From the NCBI GenBank assembly GCA_963770485.1, contig CAVYPX010000011.1, positions 124,001 through 188,000 on the forward strand: a stretch of DNA of 64,000 nt, written 5' to 3'. Below are positions 26,628 to 36,689 of the stretch, piece by piece (position 1 is the first letter of the stretch; every line of letters starts with the position of its first letter). The notes under the pieces were generated by a model that was not told the origin of the DNA, did not search any database, and saw only the letters and a list, made by a program, of their open reading frames with translations. This stretch comes from CAVVEC01 sp963770485 (GTDB lineage Bacteria > Acidobacteriota > Terriglobia > Terriglobales > Acidobacteriaceae). The translations under genes were made by a program, and so were the position numbers.

Positions 26628-27361
26628 AGTCGTGCCGAGTCGCTCAAAACTGGCGCCTCTTGATATTCCGCGGGCAATCCGCTGTCAATCGCTCGTCTGA
26701 CTTTTTCCATCAAGCACTCCCGGCTACCGAAGTCTTTTGGTTCGATGGGGTCGTGAAAGATTACATCCACTTTGCCGGGCTTGATGGCGAATCTGCGCTT
26801 GGGCATGACGTAGTGCGTGCCGGAGATGGTCACGGGAACCACCGGTATGTTACTTTCCGTGGCTAAATAGAACGGTCCTTTCTTGAAGGGCAGCAGCATG
26901 CCATCGAACGAGCGGTGGCCTTCGACGTAGATGGTCATGTTGATACCCCGGCGCACGACCTCGCTGGCCGCGCGCACAGCAGTGATTCCGGCTTCGCGGT
27001 TGCCGCGATCCACCGCAACCAGCGATCCCAACCGCATGATCTTGCCCAGCAAGGGATAGCTGAATAACTCCTTCTTCGCCATTACGGAGGTGCGGCGCGG
27101 AATCAGCGGCAGCATCAAGGGCGGATCAATGTTTGAAACGTGGTTGGACATAAAAATGTATGTGCGCTGGGGATCGAGCTTTTCCAGGCCAATGGATCGC
27201 ACTCCCACGCCGGCGAGTCGTACGCCGGCCGACGCACCCCACATGCAGACGCGGTAAAGAAAACCGATGTCACCCGTGATGAAGGTCCAAGGAAAGCAGA
27301 TCAAAGCCGCGAGCGGAAGCGCGAAAGCCCAGAACGTCAGCATCAGAATCGTACGAATCAC
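26618..27361 (-). CDS. plsC: 1-acyl-sn-glycerol-3-phosphate acyltransferase
   Basis: PlsC acylates lysophosphatidate to phosphatidate in phospholipid synthesis. Acyltransferase motifs are visible: NHVSNIDPPLM (H-x4-D), EGHRSFDGMLLPFKKGPF and IPVVPVTISGTHYVMP. Two N-terminal membrane segments (residues about 4-40) anchor it. The product is 247 residues. It lies immediately downstream of the M61 peptidase gene on the same strand, overlapping by four bases. Its last codons fall inside repeat copy 4, whose sequence TCATCCTGA ends the protein. Confidence 0.88.
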   Translation of the reverse strand: MIRTILMLTFWAFALPLAALICFPWTFITGDIGFLYRVCMWGASAGVRLAGVGVRSIGLEKLDPQRTYIFMSNHVSNIDPPLMLPLIPRRTSVMAKKELFSYPLLGKIMRLGSLVAVDRGNREAGITAVRAASEVVRRGINMTIYVEGHRSFDGMLLPFKKGPFYLATESNIPVVPVTISGTHYVMPKRRFAIKPGKVDVIFHDPIEPKDFGSRECLMEKVRRAIDSGLPAEYQEAPVLSDSARLSS

Positions 27362-28978
27362 TGGCGCGTTTCTCCGGACAGCTGAGTTTTGCCTGTGAGC
27401 CAGGCAGCACGGCGGGCTTTCTGCTGTAGCGTGATATTGTCCGCGTCCTTGAGCTCAAAATCAAATTGCGGATCGGCACTCGAATGCGTGTTTCGGACTA
27501 GATGCAACCCAACCGTCCGGAAAAAATCATCCCACGGGATTTCGCTCGTACCCGCAACATATTTCTGGAAGAACCATCCCAGATCCGCATGGCTGACTGC
27601 TTCTGCCGCTTGTTCTACCGCGGCATCGGGGAAATATAGCTTTTTGCGCGCATAGCTCTGGTTCAACCATCGGAAAAGATCCTGGAGAGAGGCGGCGCCG
27701 TTACTGGCTTCACGAATTTCCAGATCGAGCAATATACCCAACAAATAACCCTTGTTGTAGTAGGAAATGCTGCGCTCGGGTCGTCGGTAGTACTCATATT
27801 TCTCCAGCCAGGCGTCCAAACTGGACTCTTCCGCAGACTGGGTGTGCCGGGCTGGCCGCTGCTCGAGTTGCCTGATTTGGAAAGCCAGGCCGCGGAGGAA
27901 CTGCGATTCATCGAGCAAGCCAGAAGCCAGCCGGGCGTAATCCGCGACGGTTGTGGTCACGCCCTCGATAAACCACAGCTCGGTGGTGTAGTTCTCCCGG
28001 GTGTAGTCGATGGGTTCGAGCGACTGTGGTCGGATGCGCTTGACATTCCACAAATGGAAAAACTCGTGAGCCGTGACGTCGGCGAGTGACTGTGGATCCT
28101 GGGCCGCGTCGCTGATATCAATCGCCGTGGAAGCGGCGTGTTCCATGGCGATGCCGCCGGGGCCCGGGACAACGTGGTACAGAAATAAGTAGCGGTCCGG
28201 CGGACGATCTTCCATCCAGGCGGTCTCCGCTGCCACGATTCCGCGCAGCATGGTCACGATCTTCGGCATGTCATAGCCAACTGGACCGCCGTCAACGACC
28301 ACGCGGTAATGTCCGTCGCCCTCGTTGAACTCAGCTTGACGGAAAGCGCCAATTTCAACTGGAGAATCTACCAGACTGTCGTAATTGTCGGCGGAAAACT
28401 CCCCGACGGAAGATTCCGCGAGCGGCGTGGCAATTCGCCAGCCGGAGGGAATATTGGTTAATCGAACCCGGACCGGGAACGATCGCGCGTCCACGGGATA
28501 CATCAGAATTTCAGCCAGATTGAAGAATGCGTGGTGCTCATTCAACTGCGCGCCGAAGGGGCCGGCATCGTCCACGAAAGTCTCGTACTCGACCTCGAGC
28601 CCTTGTTCCGCGCGCTCGATCCGCCACCGGCTCTTATCGAGTTTGCGAATCGAGAGGGGTTGGCCGCCGGGGCTTCTGGCGCGAACCCAGTTGATGTACT
28701 GGGCAAAATCACGGATCTGGTAGAGCCCATTCCAGACCGGCAATTGCAGCTCACGCTCAATGGCGCCGGGTGGGATTTCGATCTTAACCCGGACTAGGTG
28801 CTGCACGGGATTCGCCAGGAAATCGTGTAATGAATGAACCTGAAGGTTGCTCAGGGTCCGAGGCGGAACAAGTGGAGGGCGCAGTGGCAACGAAGGCAAT
28901 CAGGAGAACAAAAAGGCAGCGGATAACCGAACCGGCTTTCCGTCGATCGTTTCCGCGTGCAGCGATAGGTGAGGTCAC
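27358..28978 (-). CDS. M61-family (glycyl aminopeptidase-like) metallopeptidase, frameshifted near the N terminus
   Basis: The main frame is intact from 28899 down. It carries the zinc motif HEFFHLW (28049-28069) in VTAHEFFHLWNVKRIRP and the usual M61 layout of an N-terminal beta domain (ERELQLPVWNGLYQIRDFAQ) plus helical catalytic part. A signal peptide (IRCLFVLLIAFVATAPSTCSA) is in a different frame, starting at a GTG near 28978. FIHYTIS in the third frame joins it to LANPVQHLVRV. Two one-base deletions, near 28838 (GG run) and 28818 (CC run), would explain this. The rejoined protein is a secreted peptidase of about 540 residues, and its gene overlaps plsC by four bases. Sequence error or recent decay are both possible. 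Confidence 0.8.
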
Positions 28979-30437
28979 GTTCGGGTTCGGGTCTCCAAAG
29001 AATCCAGGCTCGACCCTGGCGACCTTCCGGCGAGAGCTTTCAGGCGTTGCCGGCAGTTTCTCGTAGATTCCGCCAAAGCCGCCGTTGGAAAGGATGGCGA
29101 CGACATCGCCGGAGCGCATCTCGGGTGCAACCAGTTGCACGATCCCTTCGACCGCGGGAACGATTCGTGCCCGCCTCCCGTGCTTCTGAATTTGTGCCGC
29201 CACGACCGCCAGGTCCAATCGTTCGGCTTCCGGGATGGCTTCCGACTTGAAGACATTGGCCACGATCACTCTCGTCCGCCAGCGCCAGACTTTCCGCCAA
29301 GTCGTTCTGCAGCACATTCCGACGCAGGGTGTTGGAGCGCGGTTCAAGAATCGCCCATAGGCGCGCTCCCGGATAGCGGGAGCGCAGTGCAGTGAGCGTG
29401 CCGGCAATCGCCGTTGGATGGTGGGCAAAGTCTTCGATGATGGTGATGCCGCTGACTTCGGCGCGCACTTCAAGGCGACGTTTCACGCTCTTGAAGGTCT
29501 TTAGTGCGGCGGCAATCTCTTCCTTCGAGATTCCCATCCGAGAGCCATAGCCGCGGCCGCAGTTGCGTTCCACACGTTGTACTCACCGGCCAAAGCAAAC
29601 TCGAAATCCGCCCAGGCTTGCCGTCGCGCACGACCGACCACGCGGTGCGTGTGGTTTCCAGACGCAGGTTGGTGATTCGCCATGTCTGCGGAAGCGCTGG
29701 AACCGTATCGTTCCACCGGACAGAATGACGCGAGCGAGGCAGCGCTCCAGACTCTCTCCCGTGTCGAAGGCAATGATGCGTCCGCGGCGAGGCACCAGGT
29801 TCACCAGGCGCTTGAACGCCGTTTCTACAGCATCCAGGTCTCGTAAATATCCGCGTGATCGAACTCGACCGAGGTCAGAATGACTGCAGTCGGGAAAGTA
29901 GTGCAGGAACTTCGGGCCTTTGTCGAAGAAAGCGGTGTCGTACTCGTCCCCCTCGAGAATGAAATGCTTTCCCTGCCCAAGCTGAAAGCTGCTGCCGAAG
30001 TTTTCCGCGATGCCGCCGATTAGAAAGGAGGGCCGCAGGCCAGCCGTGTGAAAGATCCACGACAGCATGGAAGTGGTCGTGGTCTTTCCATGCGTGCCCG
30101 CAATCACCAGCACTTCTTTGCCGCGGAGAAACTCGTCGTGCAGAATTTGCGGCAGCGAGCAGAACGGAATCCGCTGGTCGAGAACCTGCTCAAGCTCAAC
30201 ATTGCCGCGGGAGATGGCATTGCCCACTACGACCAGGTCCGGGCGTGGCTCCAGATTCTCGACCGTGAACGGCTGGGCCAGCGGAATCCCGAGTGACGCG
30301 AGAAAGTCCGACATCGGTGGATACGCGGCCGCATCGGAGCCGGTAACGCGAAAGCCGCGCTGCTGCAGCATTCCGGCCAGGGATGCCATGGCTGTTCCGC
30401 AGATGCCAATCAGGTGGATGTGTCTCTTCTCGCTCAT
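28975..30437 (-). pseudogene. mpl: UDP-N-acetylmuramate:L-Ala-gamma-D-Glu-meso-DAP ligase (Mpl), multiply frameshifted
   Basis: Mpl recycles murein tripeptide onto UDP-MurNAc. The N-terminal frame is intact from ATG 30437 (HIHLIGICGTAMASLAGML, GTHGKTTTTSMLSWIFH, LEGDEYDTAFFDKGPK). Beyond that the family sequence hops between frames: AVILTSVEFDHADIY, RDLDAVETAF, CPVERYG, TWRITNLRLETTRTAWSVV, ADFEFALAGEYNVWNATAAA, MGISKEEIAAALKTFKSVKR, VIVANVFKSEAIPE and RLKALAG. At least eight one-base shifts are needed, at about 29885, 29842, 29727, 29685, 29614, 29537, 29270 and 29049. Protein identity is strong in every frame, so poor base accuracy or very recent decay is more likely than old decay. Confidence 0.85.
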
Positions 30438-30470
30438 CGTTGTGTTGGAGCGTCCCTTCGAAGCGTGTTC

Positions 30471-30502
30471 TGGGTCCTCCGTGTCCTCTGTGGTAAACAA
30501 AG
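30471..30502. repeat. Dispersed 'CCTCTGTGG' repeat (translates as TTEDTE)
   Basis: GTCCTCCGTGTCCTCTGTGG lies just upstream of mpl. Read in the minus strand it gives the well-known artefact peptide TTEDTEDPE. A related copy is at 63267-63303 (CAGCGTTATCTGCGTCCTCTGCGG). Such 'accacagaggacacagag' repeats recur in many soil bacterial genomes (recalled). They mark intergenic DNA and not protein. Confidence 0.55.
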
Positions 30503-30534
30503 ATCAACCACGCGTGACGCAGAACGCTCAACAG

Positions 30535-31540
30535 TCACTTCCTGCGTCCAGCTGAAACCGCTGCCGGAGTGGTGGCAGCTTCCAGGATCTTTAGGCTCGC
30601 TTTCCCGCGCTCCGCCGTGATCGCAGCACGCACCCCCAGTGGGAGCGTCACATTGCCGCGCGAAACGTGCCCCGAGCGCAATCCATAAGCCACGGGTATT
30701 CCCAAATCCCCGACCACTCGCAGCACAACTTCTTCCAGAGTGTAGTCTTGGTCTTGGCTCTGCGAGCACTCCAGCATCTCGCCGAAGATGATTCCTCGCA
30801 CGTCGGTCAATTTCCCCGCCAGCTTCAACTGCATCAGCATTCGATCAATCTGATAAGGCTTCGTAGCCACATCCTCGATAAACAATATGCTCTCACCGGG
30901 GTGGATTTCGTAGGGCGTACCCAGAGAAGCCGCCAGCATGGAAAGACAGCCGCCATAGAGAACTCCCTCAGCGGAACCCTCCGCCAGAACTCTTACCCCC
31001 GACCCGGACCCGAGATCCAATTCCCATCCCGAAGCTCCGGAGAGCGCCGCTTGCCAGGAAACCAGATCAATTCCATCGACGCGGGAAAAATCTTTTGTGA
31101 CCATGGGACCGTGAAAGGTGAGCACACCGGCGGCATCCAGAACGTGGGTCAGCAGGGTCGTAATGTCGCTGTAGCCGACAAGAATTTTCGGATGCGATCG
31201 GATCTTCTCCAGATCGAGCGTGTGGAGCAGATAATTTGCCCCATACCCGCCGCGGGCGCAGACAATGGCGCGTACGTCCTCCCGTGAGAACATCTCCTCC
31301 AGTTCGCGCATCCGCCGCTCGACCGAACCGGCAAAGTAGAGATCCTGATCAAGGATGGAATCAAAATAGAAGGGTTTGTATCCCAACTTGCGCAGCGCCT
31401 CGCATCCGGCATCCGAGCAGCTCACGTTTGATGTTGCTGGCCGGAGCGATGATTCCGATCGTGTCCCCGGGTTGCAGGGCTGGAGGCTTGATGCGCTCGA
31501 TCGTTTGAATGGCCGGGATGTGGGCAACGTGGGTGATCAT
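30535..31540 (-). CDS. ldcA: Murein tetrapeptide LD-carboxypeptidase, S66 family (frameshift near the N terminus)
   Basis: LdcA trims D-Ala from recovered murein tetrapeptide, feeding Mpl. VRAIVCARGGYGANYLLHTL, the nucleophile motif ILVGYSDITTL and the downstream VLTFHGPMVTKDF are intact in the main frame. The N terminus (MITHVAHIPAI, KPPALQPGDTIGIIAPASN) is in another frame; one extra base near 31421 separates them as IKRELL then DAGCEALRKLGYKPF. The rejoined start is 31540 and the product about 330 residues. It lies between dapF and mpl on the same strand, consistent with a murein-recycling group. Confidence 0.83.
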
Positions 31541-31596
31541 ATCGGGGCGATCACTTAAAGCGATCAATCTAGAGCGACCAATCTTAAACGAAAAAC

Positions 31597-32379
31597 TCAC
31601 CGCGGCAGACAAGCTGGGCCGGAGCCGCGCAGAAACACCTGCTGCTCCCAACGCACCATCTGCACTCCACCGGGAGTATGAACTCGCAAGGGCGACTCAG
31701 CCTTCCTGGTGGCGATGGCGGCGACTGCCGCAGCACAGGATCCCGTCCCGGAAGACTGCGTCTCGCCGACACCGCGCTCGAAAAAGCGGGTGTCAATATT
31801 TTGCCTATCGAGAACCGCGACCAGCTCAACATTAATCCCATGCTTGAAGTCGTGGTGGCGCCCGATTTCCGACGCCTCCGCCTGCCATCCTGGAGCAAAT
31901 TCGTTCACGAAAACCACGTAATGCGGATTGCCCATGGAGACCGGAATCCCGCGCACTTCGCTGAATGCCAGTTTGATCGGGAATTCATCGCCGACCTGGG
32001 GCTCGCCCATGGCAATCTCGAACTCATACTGAGTCTCGCTCCGCGAAGTGAGTGCGCATGTCTTGAGACCGGCGCCGGTGCGAATCACTACTCTTTCCCT
32101 CGCCTGCTCGGAGCACAGATAGGCGGCGACGCAGCGCGTACCGTTGCCGGAAATCTCTGCCTCTGAGCCGTCAGCATTGAACAGACGTGCCCGCACGTCG
32201 GCATCCGGCGCGGGAAACAGCCACTCCACACCATCAGCACCCACCCCGTGATGGCGCTCACAGATGCGACGGCTGAAGGCGGCCAAATCCGCGGGTACGT
32301 GCATGCCGTCAATGATCAAGAAATCGTTCCCGCATGCGCTCGCTTTCACGAAGGGAATGACGGTGGCAGATGCGTTCAT
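31597..32379 (-). CDS. dapF: Diaminopimelate epimerase
   Basis: DapF converts LL-DAP to meso-DAP for lysine and murein. The two catalytic cysteines sit in ISGNGTRC (Cys83) and QSSGTGSCAAA (near residue 215). The GNDFLIIDG and RHHGVGADGVEWL segments are typical. The product is 260 residues, slightly short but complete, and the ORF is not broken. Its ATG overlaps the mgtC-like stop (ATGA), so the two are coupled. The gene lies beside ldcA and mpl, which handle DAP-containing peptides. Confidence 0.93.
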   Translation of the reverse strand: MNASATVIPFVKASACGNDFLIIDGMHVPADLAAFSRRICERHHGVGADGVEWLFPAPDADVRARLFNADGSEAEISGNGTRCVAAYLCSEQARERVVIRTGAGLKTCALTSRSETQYEFEIAMGEPQVGDEFPIKLAFSEVRGIPVSMGNPHYVVFVNEFAPGWQAEASEIGRHHDFKHGINVELVAVLDRQNIDTRFFERGVGETQSSGTGSCAAAVAAIATRKAESPLRVHTPGGVQMVRWEQQVFLRGSGPACLPR

Positions 32380-33113
32380 TCCGTGTACACCGGCCCTAGC
32401 GCGGTCGCGCTCTCGAAGACGGAAGACTGTTTCAGAGCTTCCAGAACCTGCGCCTGCCCCTGGCGGGTTCCTTCCATCGCAAACTGAAGCCGCACGTGCT
32501 GCTTGGTGGTGGCAACCTGTACATTGTCCATCATGCCATGGACGCTCTCAAGAATACGGTTTACCTCGGCAGTAATTTCGTCCGCGTTATGGCCGGCAAC
32601 CTCGTAAACGTGGACCCGCAATTTCAGACCGAATGCTTCTTCCGCACGTCCTAACAGAAAAAGGCAAAGCAAAATCACACCCGTGGCAAACACAGAAGTG
32701 ACATAGAGTCCTCCACCCACCGCCATGCCAACCGAGGCTACGACAAAAATAGTTGCGGCAGTAGTCAAACCGGTGACCAACTTGTCGCGAGCATGGAGGA
32801 TGGAACCGGCTCCGATGAATCCGATCCCAGGGATGATCTGGGCTGCGATGCGGGTGTGGTCTCCGATGTGCTCCGCGGCGAGTTCATCGGATAGGAGGGT
32901 AAACATCGCCGCCCCCATACAAATGAAGAGGTTGGTGCGCAGTCCGGCCGGGCGGTGTTTCAGTTGTCGCTCCAGTCCGATCAAGCCACCCAAGATTCCC
33001 GCCAGCACCAGGCGAACGAGCGAGACTCCGACGACGGAGCCCATCTCTCTCTGCAGAATCTCGTAGATGTGGTGTGCAAACATTGAGGCTAGAGTTTGGC
33101 TGGATTTTATCAC
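32376..33113 (-). CDS. MgtC/SapB family membrane protein
   Basis: The product is 245 residues with an N-terminal MgtC/SapB domain of four or five membrane segments. Visible motifs are LVLAGILGGLIGLERQLKHR, GLRTNLFICMGAAMFTLLS and IAAQIIPGIGFIGAGSIL, all hallmark motifs. A soluble C-terminal ACT-like domain (LKLRVHVYEVAGHNADEITAEV) covers about 160-240. Members are linked to magnesium limitation and ATP synthase control in other bacteria; here the role is open. It overlaps dapF by four bases. Confidence 0.88.
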   Translation of the reverse strand: MIKSSQTLASMFAHHIYEILQREMGSVVGVSLVRLVLAGILGGLIGLERQLKHRPAGLRTNLFICMGAAMFTLLSDELAAEHIGDHTRIAAQIIPGIGFIGAGSILHARDKLVTGLTTAATIFVVASVGMAVGGGLYVTSVFATGVILLCLFLLGRAEEAFGLKLRVHVYEVAGHNADEITAEVNRILESVHGMMDNVQVATTKQHVRLQFAMEGTRQGQAQVLEALKQSSVFESATALGPVYTE

Positions 33114-33164
33114 CGGAAAACTCTGGCCTGTAGGCTTCCTCGCCCTGCCAGTTAACGGGCGTGA

Positions 33165-34821
33165 TTACCGGACGAGCGAATGGGTGGAGTAGATCGTGGC
33201 CGGCGGCTGGCCGGAGGTGTGGATCACGACCATTGAAGATAGGTCCCGCTTTTGCACGGCGAGGGCGACGGGATCGCCATCCACGGCGACCACAAAGTCA
33301 ACATATTGGGCAGGATTGGCCAGCGCCCGTTCCCACGGGCCTTGCGGGTCGGACGGCTCTTTCCACGGACGGTGATTGCCTTCGTTAATCACGCGGCGCA
33401 GGGGAATGCCCGCCCGCTGCAGGGCGCCCACGTGGTCCCCCAGATACATGAGCAAGGTGGAATCGCGCGGCAGCTTTATCAGATTGGACGCTAGTTCGCT
33501 CTCCAGAGCGATGCGGGTGCGGGAATTCACCCAGGCTTCGCGGAAGCAAATCGGCTGCGCCCGCCACACGTACGCATAACTTCCGGCCACGAGAATTACG
33601 GTGGCGAACGCGACTGCGGTTTTCGCTAATCGGTTGCGCGCAAAACCCAGCAGAAAGTACAACGTCAGGCCGGCGAATACGGCGAATGCGGGAAGAAGCT
33701 CCAACCCATAACGCACGTTGTAATACGAGAACGGCCACCAGACAGGTAGAAAGATGGGCACGCCGCTGTAGGCGATCGAAAGCATGTAAAACGGCAGCGG
33801 CATCCAGAGCAGGATAAGCGGCCACAGCCGGCGTTCAAAGATCAAGACAATTGCCGTTCCGGCCAGGAGCATCGCCACCCAAAGTCTCTGCCAGTTCCGT
33901 TCTGTCATGTTCAGCTCCGCTGATTTCATGAAATAACTGAAGGCGACCGGCAGATTGCCCGACCCTGGATGCGGTGGAGCGCCATGGGATGCGCCTCTTC
34001 TCCTCGATAGCGCGGGCGGAGTATGGCCCATTGGCAAACTCCAGGGGGTTTCGATAAATGATCGCGTTGTAGGCGAGCCAGAGCGCGGGAGCCGCGGCGG
34101 CGAGCAAAATAAACTTCGCGAGGGCGCGACGCTGGGTTGCGCGGTCTCTGCCTGACTTCAACGCGGCAGCCAGCGCTGCAACGCTTATTGCTGGCGCCAG
34201 GAACCAGCCGTCGTAGCGCGTAAGACAAGCTCCCGCCAGGCACAAACCACAGGTCATAAGCGAGGAGGAAGATACGCTGCGGTCAGGTTCGCCAGCTCCA
34301 CCGATTTCTTGCACAAACTCGCTGAAGTAGACGACTGCCCAGATGAACCAGGCCAGATATAACGGCTCGGTCATGGCCGTGGTTTGCAAGTAAATCAGAT
34401 TGGGATTGGCCGCGTAGACGATTGCAGCCGACCACGCCGCCATCCTTGCCGCGAGGGCCGGCGACGAATGAGAACTCAACGCCCCCCGCACCAGCCGGAA
34501 TATCCCCGCAGCACCCAAAACGTAGGCGACCATCGAAGGAATCGATCCGCCAATTCCTGACTGCCAGGTGGAATCGGAAACCAGAAAGGGAATCGTCAGC
34601 AGATGCGGGAGCGGCAGCCACACCGTGCCCAGTTGCAGCAGACCAGGCGTGCGGGAATCGAATACCCGGCGGGCGATGTTGAGGTGGGCCACGGCATCGC
34701 CGTACAGCAGCACAGCGCCGTGCTGAAAGTAGAAAAAGAACGACACGAACGAAACGCAGGCCGCGAGTTGGGCGACGAGGGCCGTCTCCCGGTCCCAGCG
34801 GCGAGTGGGTTGGACCTTCAT
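33165..34821 (-). pseudogene. GT-C-like polytopic membrane protein (putative glycosyltransferase), one frameshift
   Basis: The N-terminal half (34821 to about 33990) starts with a short cytosolic tail and has DAVAHLNIARRVFDS in its first periplasmic loop, then several membrane segments (SVAALAAALKSG, ALAKFILLAAAAPALWL). The C-terminal half (down to 33165) has further membrane segments and an extracytoplasmic domain. The frames meet near 33990-34000: AIEEK then GAPPHPGSGNLPVAFSYFMK. The early acidic loop and layout recall the ArnT/PMT GT-C fold, but no donor or acceptor can be named. Start overlaps the PfkB stop (ATGA). One base indel explains the break. Confidence 0.65.
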
Positions 34822-35741
34822 TCCAGGTGGGTCAGTTCGCGGAAAATTTGGAAACGGCTGTCGATCTCCTGGCGCGTCAGCGATTGCAGGCGTTCCGTGC
34901 CGAAACGCTCCACCGCAAATGATCCCATCACACCACCATAGAAAAGCGCGCGCTTGAGCACTTCGCGGTTGAGTTGTTCCTGCGAGGCGATGTACCCCAT
35001 GAACCCGCCGGCGAAGGAGTCGCCCGCACCGGTGGGGTCTTTGACTTCTTCGATGGGCAGTGCCGGGGCGCGAAAGGGGTGGGCGCCGATGCCGAATGCG
35101 CCTTCGCGAAAGAAAATGGTAGCACCGTATTCACCATGTTTGAGGACCAGCGCCTGGGGCCCCATAGCCAGCACTTTACGCGCCGCGCGTGGCAAACTCC
35201 CTTCCCCGGCCAGCATTTTGGCTTCGCCATCATTGATCAGCAAGACATTGATCAGTTTCAATGTTTCGGTCAGCTCCTGGCGGGAACTCTGAATCCAATA
35301 ATTCATGGTGTCGCCGCCGGTTAGGCTGACTCCGTCCATCTCCAACCTTACGGCTGCCTGCAGACCGGGGTGGATATTGCCCAGGAAGAGAAACTTCGAG
35401 TCCATGTACTCGGGCGGAATACGCGGCTGGAACCGCTCGAAAACATTCAGCTCCGTGAAATCGGTTTTGGCTTCGTTGAGGTTGTCCAGATACTGCCCAC
35501 CCCAGCGGAAGGTCTTGCCTTTGGCATGTTCGATACCTCGCGTATCGATATTGCGCTTCTTGAGAACGGCTTCGTGCTGGGAGGTAAAGTCTTCTCCCAC
35601 CACGGCGACTACGCGCACATCGGTGAAGTAGCTGGCCGCGAGAGCGAAATAGGTGCCCGATCCGCCGAGCACATTATCTACCCGTCCTGAGGGTGTGGCA
35701 ATCGTGTCAAATGCAATTGATCCGACGGCAATGATGCTCAT
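34818..35741 (-). CDS. PfkB-family sugar/nucleoside kinase
   Basis: The product is 307 residues. The N-terminal glycine pair motif is NVLGGSGTYFALAAS, and the C-terminal catalytic signature is DPTGAGDSFAGGFMGYIA (Asp is the base). GSIAFDTIATPSG opens the Rossmann-like core. The subtype (adenosine, ribose or other) cannot be set by eye. It starts directly after the mtnP stop (TAAATG) and its end overlaps the next gene, so it is cotranscribed with mtnP. A link to purine or methylthioribose salvage is a context guess. Confidence 0.88.
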   Translation of the reverse strand: MSIIAVGSIAFDTIATPSGRVDNVLGGSGTYFALAASYFTDVRVVAVVGEDFTSQHEAVLKKRNIDTRGIEHAKGKTFRWGGQYLDNLNEAKTDFTELNVFERFQPRIPPEYMDSKFLFLGNIHPGLQAAVRLEMDGVSLTGGDTMNYWIQSSRQELTETLKLINVLLINDGEAKMLAGEGSLPRAARKVLAMGPQALVLKHGEYGATIFFREGAFGIGAHPFRAPALPIEEVKDPTGAGDSFAGGFMGYIASQEQLNREVLKRALFYGGVMGSFAVERFGTERLQSLTRQEIDSRFQIFRELTHLE

Positions 35742-36617
35742 TTATACGGTCTTGCCTTTCAAATATTTGTCGAGGATGAGTTTGAGTTTCTCTCGGGTAG
35801 CCAAAGGAATCTTGTCGTGGTCGGTGAGAATGGCGTGCGCCAGAGCCGAGCCACACTTGCAGGCCCGTCCAGCGGGCATTGCGGCCACCGTCTCGCGCAC
35901 CACATTGCAAGCATGCTCGGCGTTCTTCAGCAGCACCGCGACGACCTGATTGACCGTCACCGAATCGTGGTGCGGATGCCAGCAATCGTAATCGGTCACC
36001 ATAGCCACCGTCACATAACAGATTTCAGCCTCGCGCGCCAGCTTGGCCTCCTGCAAGTTGGTCATGCCGATCACGTCCATACCCCAGCTGCGGTATAGGT
36101 TGGACTCCGCCTTGGTTGAGAACTGCGGTCCCTCCATGCAGAGATAGGTTCCACCACGTTTCCCAGTGACGCGGGATTTCTGGCAGGCGCCTTCCACCGC
36201 TTGGGCAAGTTCTGGACAAATAGGATCGGCAAAAGCGATGTGAGCCACAACACCGTCTCCGAAAAACGTATCCACGCGATGCCGGGTGCGGTCGAAAAAC
36301 TGATCAGGAATCACAAAATCCAACGGCTTGTGTTCTTCCTTCAGTGACCCGACTGCGGAAATCGAAACGATGCGCTCCACACCCAATTGTTTGAAGCCGT
36401 AAATGTTGGCACGAAAATTCAGCTCTGTCGGAAGAAGACAATGCCCGCGCCCGTGCCGTGCCAGGAACGCAACCCTGCGACCGGCAAGGGTACCAAGGAC
36501 GTACGCATCGGAAGGATCGCCAAACGGAGTCTGCTGCCGCAGTTCACGAAGGTCAGTGAGGCCCGGCATCGAGTAAAGCCCGCTGCCGCCAATGATGCCG
36601 ATTTCCGCTTGCGACAA
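35742..36617 (-). CDS. mtnP: S-methyl-5'-thioadenosine phosphorylase
   Basis: MtnP cleaves methylthioadenosine with phosphate to adenine and methylthioribose-1-phosphate. IGIIGGSGLYSMPGL and LARHGRGHCLLPTELNF open the fold. MEGPQFSTKAESNLYRSWG and GMTNLQEAKLAREAEICY distinguish MTA phosphorylase from purine nucleoside phosphorylase. The product is 291 residues from a TTG start with GGGGGA four bases upstream. The gene is first in a tight group with the PfkB kinase and the GT-C-like gene. No other methionine-salvage genes are in the window. Confidence 0.9.
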   Translation of the reverse strand: MSQAEIGIIGGSGLYSMPGLTDLRELRQQTPFGDPSDAYVLGTLAGRRVAFLARHGRGHCLLPTELNFRANIYGFKQLGVERIVSISAVGSLKEEHKPLDFVIPDQFFDRTRHRVDTFFGDGVVAHIAFADPICPELAQAVEGACQKSRVTGKRGGTYLCMEGPQFSTKAESNLYRSWGMDVIGMTNLQEAKLAREAEICYVTVAMVTDYDCWHPHHDSVTVNQVVAVLLKNAEHACNVVRETVAAMPAGRACKCGSALAHAILTDHDKIPLATREKLKLILDKYLKGKTV

Positions 36618-36689
36618 GAATCCCCCTGAAAAATGTCGTGAGACAAAGTGAACCGGTGATTATACAGGGTAGAAACAACAGCGTGGTGA

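Noticed and set aside
28815..29890. Programmed ribosomal frameshifting in mpl and M61
   Set aside because: Too many shifts, in both directions, at ordinary base runs with no slippery motif or downstream structure; read errors fit better.
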